Source: Croceibacterium soli
GTDB taxonomy: Bacteria; Pseudomonadota; Alphaproteobacteria; Sphingomonadales; Sphingomonadaceae
Direction: 5' to 3'
Assembly (NCBI RefSeq): GCF_009828065.1
Contig: NZ_WTYK01000001.1
Span: forward strand, 186,001 to 250,000
Length of the DNA stretch: 64,000 bases
The notes under the pieces are model-generated. The model was not told the origin of the DNA, ran no database searches, and was given only the letters and a program-made list of their open reading frames with translations. This document shows, one piece after another, positions 62,171-64,000 of this stretch. Positions within the stretch are counted from its first letter, which is position 1. Each line of letters begins with the position of its first letter. The translations under genes and the position numbers were made by a program.

Positions 62171-62890
62171 TCAGTTTCTTATCAACGCAACCAGGGGAGC
62201 CATAAGCAAGCTGGAGGCTTGTATTACTTGCGGGAAGATCCTCCGCGCAGCAGATTCCCCGACCACAACCACATCATTCGTATAGACCGGCGGGTCTTTG
62301 TAAGCTCCCAGGCGAATTGCGCGCAAATCATATAGTGCCGCCATCTGCTGGCCCTCAACGGTGCGAAACACCACCACGTGACTGGTCTCAGCGAAGTCCG
62401 CGGTGCCTGAGGCGCGGGCGATGGCCCGCATCAATGTCATGTTACCCAAGACAGGGTAGACACCGGGCTGGTCAACGGCGCCATCAACGGTCAGCACCTG
62501 GCTGACCGTCTCCGACACCCCAATCGTTACGCGCGGTTCACGGAGGTAGTTCGAGCGAAGTCTTTCCTCAACGAGCAGCGCAAGTTCGGCTGGCGATTTG
62601 CCGTTCGCATGGATTGTGCCGGCGAGCGGGACCGCGATATCGCCCGAAGCATCTACACGCACCTCGCGACTGAGTTCGGGCAGCCCGAAAACCTCCACGA
62701 TCAGGGAATCGCCGGGTCCGATCAGGTGCGGCCTCAGGCCCGCGGCGAAATCCGCATCCGTCGGCGGTGCAAAGGCATCTGTCGAGACGATCGCAACCTC
62801 TCCGGTGTCGATCAATTTCGGCCCGGAGCATCCGCTCACGGCAAGTATTGGCAGCAGCAGCAAATGAGAAGTCGTATTCTTTCTAAGCAC
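62171..62890 (-). CDS. Polysaccharide export lipoprotein (Wza-like)
   Basis: 239-residue outer-membrane export protein of the Poly_export family. Lipoprotein signal ends AVSGC (C21); the PES domain begins with LRPHLIGPGDSLIVEVFGLPELSREVRVDASGDIAVPLAG, and a SLBB-type domain follows (VLTVDGAVDQPGVYPVLGNMTLMRAIARASG). It is shorter than E. coli Wza. It lies 25 bases ahead of wzc. Confidence 0.93.
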   Translation of the reverse strand: MLRKNTTSHLLLLPILAVSGCSGPKLIDTGEVAIVSTDAFAPPTDADFAAGLRPHLIGPGDSLIVEVFGLPELSREVRVDASGDIAVPLAGTIHANGKSPAELALLVEERLRSNYLREPRVTIGVSETVSQVLTVDGAVDQPGVYPVLGNMTLMRAIARASGTADFAETSHVVVFRTVEGQQMAALYDLRAIRLGAYKDPPVYTNDVVVVGESAARRIFPQVIQASSLLMAPLVALIRN

Positions 62891-62970
62891 GCGTCACCCG
62901 GCTTCCTTGCCCTGCCGTCATCCGGCGTGTCCTCCTAGTGAGGATGGACCGTTCGGTAAAGCTGGTTCTC

Positions 62971-64000
62971 TTACATTCTCGAGGCTTGTCTGCGGTGCCC
63001 CTGCTGGCCCGGATCATAAGCCGAAAGCCAGCCGCATGCGACGGCAAAGATCGCGGACATTAGAGGCGTTCTCAAGGGATAGTCCACCAGGCTGCTCACA
63101 AGCATGCTGATTACAATCAGCAATCCAAGCCGGCCGTAGGCAAGCGCACGGCTTCCCTCGCTGGCGCGAAGCACGGTGATTGCGCGGATGCCTACCCACA
63201 GCAGCAAGCTCACGAGCACCAGCGTGACCGGCAGGCCGCCTGAGATCACCAGTTCGACGAGATCATTATGGGCATGGTTGAGATAGAGCGGGCGCAGCAG
63301 TTCCAAAGGTTCGTAGAAACGGAACAAGGCTTCGAAGCTGCCGAAACCGGCACCCACCGGGAAAAAATCTCGCGCCATGTCGAGCAATGTGGGCAGGTAC
63401 TGAAGACGCGACTCTTCGCTGAAGGAGATACCCGTGAGGCGCTGCACCGCGACGTCGCGCGACAGCGCGATGGTCGCGCCGATGACGCATAGCGCAATGG
63501 CTAGAATACCCGGAATGAGCAGCCGGTTCCAGCGTCCGAGCGACCGCTTCGGCAGAAGCCGCTTCCAGAGCAGTAGCGAAAACACAAGACCAAAGGTGCC
63601 CACTATGAGGCCTGCACGTGAGCCCGTCACGATCAGCATGGGCAAGAAGAAAACCGCGAGGCTTACCGCGATCCACCGCTTCACCGCGGCTTGCTTCGGT
63701 TCAGTGGGAACCGAGGCCCATACCGCCAACATCGGCCAGGTAATGGCGATCAGGACCGCCTGGTGGTTGCGGTTGGCCAGGAAGCCGACAGCTGACCCCT
63801 GATTGGTTACATCGAAGAAGTAGAGCGGGCTCGATTGACCGCCCGCCAACTGGGCAAGCGCGAGCAATGCGCTCAGCGCCGTAGCGCCGATCAGCAGGGG
63901 AAGAACCTTCCAGGTGTTTTCGACCGGCACGGAGGCGAGGCCGACGAGGACGGCAAACGGCGTCACCAGCCCGACAAGGCTGGCGAGCGTCCGGTCCGGA
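62971..64000 (-). CDS. O-antigen ligase/polymerase-family membrane protein, cut by the window edge
   Basis: Partial: the frame stays open to base 64000, so the true start lies beyond. The visible 343 residues contain many membrane helices and the O-antigen ligase loop features (VTNQGSAVGFLANRNHQAV; LDMARDFFPVGAGFGSFEALFRFYEP; NHAHNDLVELVISGG with the HAHND motif). It may be a second polymerase or the ligase. GTG 63966 is only an internal codon. Probably first or early gene of the minus arm. Confidence 0.85.
   Translation of the reverse strand, partial: PDRTLASLVGLVTPFAVLVGLASVPVENTWKVLPLLIGATALSALLALAQLAGGQSSPLYFFDVTNQGSAVGFLANRNHQAVLIAITWPMLAVWASVPTEPKQAAVKRWIAVSLAVFFLPMLIVTGSRAGLIVGTFGLVFSLLLWKRLLPKRSLGRWNRLLIPGILAIALCVIGATIALSRDVAVQRLTGISFSEESRLQYLPTLLDMARDFFPVGAGFGSFEALFRFYEPLELLRPLYLNHAHNDLVELVISGGLPVTLVLVSLLLWVGIRAITVLRASEGSRALAYGRLGLLIVISMLVSSLVDYPLRTPLMSAIFAVACGWLSAYDPGQQGHRRQASRM

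Overview
The window is high-GC DNA from an alphaproteobacterium, most likely a member of the Sphingomonadales (Sphingomonadaceae or Erythrobacteraceae). The evidence is a fused ThiS-ThiG protein, a SUF operon led by an Rrf2 regulator with a DUF559 gene inside it, DUF2093 and MmcB proteins, a large TonB-dependent receptor ending in Asn-Phe, and short palindromic repeats of the kinds I associate with sphingomonads. I see no transposase, integrase, phage gene or CRISPR array.

Layout: (1) 1-10.2 kb is housekeeping: rplM-rpsI, ctaA-cutA, a MerC-like membrane protein, thiSG, three unknown genes, an acyl-CoA ligase, a lipoprotein gamma-glutamyltransferase and pyrD. A structured stretch with an intrinsic terminator but no CDS (10.25-10.38 kb) looks like a small RNA. 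(2) 10.4-17.4 kb holds a hemerythrin-domain gene with a perfect EcfG-type stress promoter, divergent from the SUF iron-sulfur operon (Rrf2 regulator, sufB, DUF559, sufC, sufD, sufS, sufT-like, sufA). Palindromic repeats have entered this operon, one of them in frame inside the sufS reading frame. (3) 17.5-40.3 kb is mixed core: adenosine kinase, purD/xseA with interlocked start codons, an M23 lipoprotein, a TonB receptor, rpmB, tadA, RNase T2, nadC, a LytS/LytTR-type two-component pair, a DsbA-like protein, a BepA-like M48 protease, an App1-like phosphatase, a PAS protein, mmcB, a pair of small secreted proteins and tRNA-Arg(CCG).

(4) From just after the tRNA (about 41 kb) to the window edge is a surface polysaccharide cluster with two converging arms. 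The plus arm encodes a sugar aminotransferase, a PglC-like initiating phosphoglycosyltransferase, the WbpA-WbpB-WbpD-WbpE-WbpI route to UDP-ManNAc3NAcA, a Wzx-like flippase, a methyltransferase, a Wzy-like polymerase and three GT4 glycosyltransferases. The minus arm encodes an O-antigen ligase/polymerase family protein (cut by the window edge), a Wza-like export lipoprotein, a Wzc-like chain-length regulator and tyrosine kinase, a TPR membrane protein with a possible carbohydrate-binding end, and a parallel beta-helix protein. Together they describe a Wzx/Wzy-dependent exopolysaccharide or capsule whose repeat unit probably contains a diacetamido uronic acid.

The points most worth a second look are the 132-bp palindrome in sufS, the DUF559 protein with altered catalytic-site residues inside the SUF operon, the candidate small RNA at 10.25 kb, the EcfG promoter on the hemerythrin gene, and the beta-helix and TPR proteins of the polysaccharide cluster.
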